8,987 bases of DNA from assembly GCA_021789715.1 (NCBI GenBank), contig JAJYJE010000028.1:1-8987 (forward strand), written 5' to 3'. The position numbers and the translations under genes are program-made. Source of the stretch: a bacterium. Lineage in GTDB: Bacteria; Patescibacteriota; Doudnabacteria; UBA920. The notes under the pieces were generated by a model. The model saw only the letters and a list, made by a program, of their open reading frames with translations. It did not search any database and was not told the origin of the DNA. Shown here piece after piece: positions 7,296 through 8,987 of this stretch (positions are counted from its first letter, which is position 1; every line of letters starts with the position of its first letter).

Positions 7296-8345
7296 ATGCA
7301 CGACCCCATTGACCACATTTTTAACCAAGCTTGCCGGCAGCTCCGGGAGGGAAAATCCCTGCCGGAAATTCTTTCGCAGTGGCCGGGGCGCCAACGGGAA
7401 CTGGAATCCTTGCTCGCTATTGCCGCCGCGTTAGGGAGCCTGCCCAAACACAGCGTGCCGGAACCAGCCATGCAACGTAAGTACATACTCGCCCCTTCCC
7501 GGCGCCTTTGGGTAAACTGGCTGCACTTGTCGCGCTGGAGTGCGCTCAGCATGTCCCTGCTGCTGTTTGCGGCGATTTTAGGCGGCACCGGTTACGCCGC
7601 GGAACAAAGCGTACCCGGCGACGCGCTATTCAGCCTGAAAAAAGCGGCGGAACACTTGCAGCTCCAAATGGCTTCCAATCCCGAAGACAAGCTTAAACTC
7701 CAAGTCGCCATAGCACAAAAACGCTTAAACTACGCGCAGACCGTAGTGGACAACCCCCTGCATAATCCGCAGCAGGAAACCGCCGCGCTGAACGAATTGG
7801 CTGACGAAACAATGAACACCGCCAATGCGATAAGCCAAGCCACGCAAAATCAAACATCCTCCGCGGCAGCCAGCCAGGATCATCCGCTCATTGCCACATT
7901 AAACAGCATAACCGCGCAGCAGGAAACTTTGCTTAAAAAACTTACGGCCCAAAATAACGGCTCCATCAGCAAAGATCTGCTAAGCGATGCTCGGGCCAGC
8001 ACCGCCAAAGTCGCGGAACTTAACCAGACGCTTGCGGCGGCCAGCAACGATACCGCCTTAACGCGGCTTCCGGCGGGCGCGGCAAGCAGTACCGCATCCA
8101 GCACAATCGCGGCCGGCATAACCGCAAGCAGTACCGCATCTTCTTCTCTAACCGGGGAAGTTAAGGGAACCGAGGTCATGGGTTCTACCGCCTCCGCCCA
8201 ATACAACGGAAGCAAAACAGCCGCGGCTTCGGCCACCGGTACGCCGGACCAGGCCGCCCAGGACCCCAATACCGCCATCGGCTCATTTATCATAGAGGAC
8301 CCGTTGCCGCAAATGCCGCAAGCCGGCCCGACCTCAACCCCATAA
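7296..8345 (+). CDS. DUF5667-type membrane protein, probable anti-sigma factor/sensor
   Basis: Single-pass membrane protein, probably the partner of the sigma factor encoded just before it. The cytoplasmic N-terminus (about 4-50: DHIFNQACRQLREGKSLPEI, then QWPGRQRELESLLAIAAALG) resembles the short helical domain found before DUF5667 in sigma-linked proteins (CLxxLxxGxxLxxxLxxYPxxxxELxxLL). One helix follows (about 82-101). The outside part opens with SVPGDALFSLKKAAEHLQLQ (105-124), the DUF5667 hallmark, then helical, coiled-coil-prone sequence to about 250. The last 100 residues are Ala/Ser/Thr-rich and low in complexity, as in a wall- or surface-spanning tail, ending in a Pro-rich stretch. 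A 17-bp in-frame repeat lies in this tail. There is no recognised anti-sigma zinc motif. ATG 7296 is the only sensible start. The anti-sigma role is inferred from the operon and domain order, not shown. Confidence 0.78.
   Translation: MHDPIDHIFNQACRQLREGKSLPEILSQWPGRQRELESLLAIAAALGSLPKHSVPEPAMQRKYILAPSRRLWVNWLHLSRWSALSMSLLLFAAILGGTGYAAEQSVPGDALFSLKKAAEHLQLQMASNPEDKLKLQVAIAQKRLNYAQTVVDNPLHNPQQETAALNELADETMNTANAISQATQNQTSSAAASQDHPLIATLNSITAQQETLLKKLTAQNNGSISKDLLSDARASTAKVAELNQTLAAASNDTALTRLPAGAASSTASSTIAAGITASSTASSSLTGEVKGTEVMGSTASAQYNGSKTAAASATGTPDQAAQDPNTAIGSFIIEDPLPQMPQAGPTSTP
8082..8140 (+). repeat. 17-bp in-frame direct repeat in the DUF5667 protein tail
   Basis: GCAAGCAGTACCGCATC occurs at 8082-8098 and 8124-8140, offset by 42 bp (14 codons). 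It encodes a repeated A-S-S-T-A-S unit in the Ala/Ser/Thr-rich tail, consistent with slippage or duplication in a disordered extracellular segment. Confidence 0.6.
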
Positions 8346-8354
8346 TGGTATCTT

Positions 8355-8389
8355 GATTGGAGAAATGAACCATACTCATTTCTTCGATT
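8355..8389 (+). other. Hairpin 1 in the 3' untranslated region of the sigma operon
   Basis: Ten to eleven nt after the DUF5667 stop, the transcript can form a stem of up to 14 pairs. The core agaaatga (8361-8368) with tcatttct (8376-8383) is perfect around a 7-nt loop, and the outer six positions continue with three G-U pairs. There is no T-run after it, so it is not a terminator by itself. Confidence 0.4.
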
Positions 8390-8403
8390 CAGGATGGCAG
8401 AAC

Positions 8404-8439
8404 GGCCCCGTACTGTCACTCGATGGCATACGGACGGCC
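8404..8439 (+). other. Hairpin 2 in the 3' untranslated region of the sigma operon
   Basis: GGCC, CCGTA and TGTCA on the 5' side pair in order with TGGCA, TACGG and GGCC on the 3' side. The loop is CTCGA, with a bulged C at 8413, a bulged AC at 8434-8435 and one G-U pair. That gives about 14 pairs without a following T-run. It may be an mRNA 3'-end structure or part of a 3'UTR-derived RNA. Confidence 0.4.
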
Positions 8440-8469
8440 CCCGGAAGCTTTAAAACAGAAAAAATACAG

Positions 8470-8504
8470 AAAACAACCCGTATCTAGAGGCGGGTTGTTT
8501 TTTT
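8470..8504. terminator. Intrinsic terminator of the sigma/DUF5667 operon, likely bidirectional
   Basis: Perfect 11-bp stem aaaacaacccg (8470-8480) with cgggttgtttt (8491-8501), 10-nt loop, and a continuous T-run to 8504. It stands about 125 nt after the DUF5667 stop. On the minus strand the same stem is followed by a T-rich stretch, so it can also stop transcripts coming from the tRNA gene. Confidence 0.9.
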
Positions 8505-8515
8505 GCACAAAAAAA

Positions 8516-8524
8516 TGGTATAAT
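8516..8524 (+). promoter_or_regulatory. Candidate extended -10 promoter pointing rightward across the tRNA gene
   Basis: TGGTATAAT is a perfect extended -10 (TG-n-TATAAT) just after the terminator. A TTGCAC at 8503-8508 is too close (10 bp) to be its -35. The only plus-strand gene downstream is the membrane protein at 8697, so a transcript from here would run antisense through tRNA-Ser and give a leader of about 165 nt. Confidence 0.4.
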
Positions 8525-8534
8525 ATATTTATCA

Positions 8535-8662
<128 letters not shown>

Positions 8663-8669
8663 AAAACTT

Positions 8670-8675
8670 ATTATA
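8670..8675 (-). promoter_or_regulatory. -10 box for tRNA-Ser, overlapping a plus-strand -10-like box
   Basis: TATAAT read on the minus strand lies 7 bp before the first base of the tRNA, so transcription would begin almost at the mature 5' end. No clear -35 is present at the usual distance. The opposite strand carries TATAGT at 8673-8678, 18 bp before the next gene's ATG, so the short gap may serve both directions. Confidence 0.45.
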
Positions 8676-8696
8676 GTTTAGTCAAAAAAAATCAAA

Positions 8697-8987
8697 ATGT
8701 CCACTTCAGTTCGCGTCATAACACCCATCATAACATGGCAAGCGCCGGAATTTCGGCATTACCCGAAAAATTACTCCTGGTATACCACTGCCGCAGCCAT
8801 TAGCATATTGATCGTCGGCTTCTTCGCAATTGAACGCGACATTTTTGCCGCTTTAAGCCTGGCGATTATGGCAACGCTTATTCTGCTGTTTGCGCGCCAC
8901 ACGCCTGAGCTGGTGGAGATTGAGCTTAACTCCAAAGGCATCGCGTTTGGCAACGTCATCTATCCCTACAAACAAATTAAGCATTTT
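8697..8987 (+). CDS. Conserved two-helix membrane protein, 3' partial
   Basis: Open frame of 97 codons with no stop before the window edge, so the gene is cut at its 3' end. Translation begins MSTSVRVITPIITWQAPEF. It reads W-x-A-P-E-F, then a lysine and WY leading into two membrane helices (about 29-45 and 49-67). After these come PELVEIELNSKGIAFG (70-85) and YPYKQIKHF (89-97). I recognise this layout from a small family of unknown function common in Patescibacteria: W-x-A-P-E-F, helical hairpin, then a beta-rich domain with K-G-I and Y-P-Y-x-x-I-x-x-F. The function is unknown. An in-frame stop at 8679-8681 fixes ATG 8697 as the start. No Shine-Dalgarno is seen; the leader is A-rich. It is divergent from tRNA-Ser, with a 34-bp gap. 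Confidence 0.8.
   Translation, partial: MSTSVRVITPIITWQAPEFRHYPKNYSWYTTAAAISILIVGFFAIERDIFAALSLAIMATLILLFARHTPELVEIELNSKGIAFGNVIYPYKQIKHF

Noticed and set aside
7880..8419. Minus-strand 179-codon open frame
   Set aside because: Antisense to the DUF5667 protein tail; the Ala/Val/Ser-rich sequence mirrors the low-complexity plus-strand coding region.

Overview
The window looks like a piece of an ultra-small-genome bacterium of the Candidate Phyla Radiation (Patescibacteria, Parcubacteria-like). The reasons are family-level: an ECF sigma factor followed by a DUF5667-type membrane protein, a short two-helix membrane protein of a type common in these genomes next to a tRNA gene, tight A/T-rich gene junctions, and start codons with no convincing Shine-Dalgarno motif. 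UGA appears to be an ordinary stop codon. The taxonomic call is an inference; no rRNA or marker gene is present.

Left half (1-4474, plus strand): a three-gene run that looks like a beta-glucan (cellulose-type) synthesis locus. A GH8 endoglucanase (5' end cut off by the window edge, BcsZ-like) is followed by a processive family-2 glycosyltransferase with the full cellulose-synthase motif set (D, DxD, ED, QxxRW and the FxVTxK gating loop) but no PilZ domain, and then by a GT39/PMT-type polytopic glycosyltransferase. A strong bidirectional hairpin terminator at 4446-4474 closes the run.

Middle (4539-6350, minus strand): a large membrane-anchored GH6 glucanase that converges on the same terminator. 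It has a cytoplasmic N-terminal tail, one membrane segment, a small Cys/His/Asp-rich segment, an Ala/Pro-rich linker, an Ig-like module and a complete GH6 catalytic domain. The locus therefore carries two unrelated beta-1,4-glucanase families around one glucan synthase, an arrangement recalling BcsA/BcsZ of proteobacteria and CslA/GH6 CslZ of actinobacteria together.

Right half (6351-8504): a divergent intergenic region of about 325 bp, then an ECF-type sigma factor and, 26 bp downstream, a probable anti-sigma/sensor protein (cytoplasmic helical domain, one membrane helix, DUF5667 region, Ala/Ser/Thr-rich tail). Its 3' untranslated region can fold into two hairpins before a classic terminator at 8470-8504. 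The sigma pair is transcribed divergently from the GH6 gene, so control of the glucan locus by this pair is possible but not shown.

Right edge (8505-8987): a tRNA-Ser(UGA) gene on the minus strand with encoded CCA, and the start of a two-helix membrane protein gene (8697 onward) that runs off the window. No insertion sequence, integrase, CRISPR array or other mobile element was seen.
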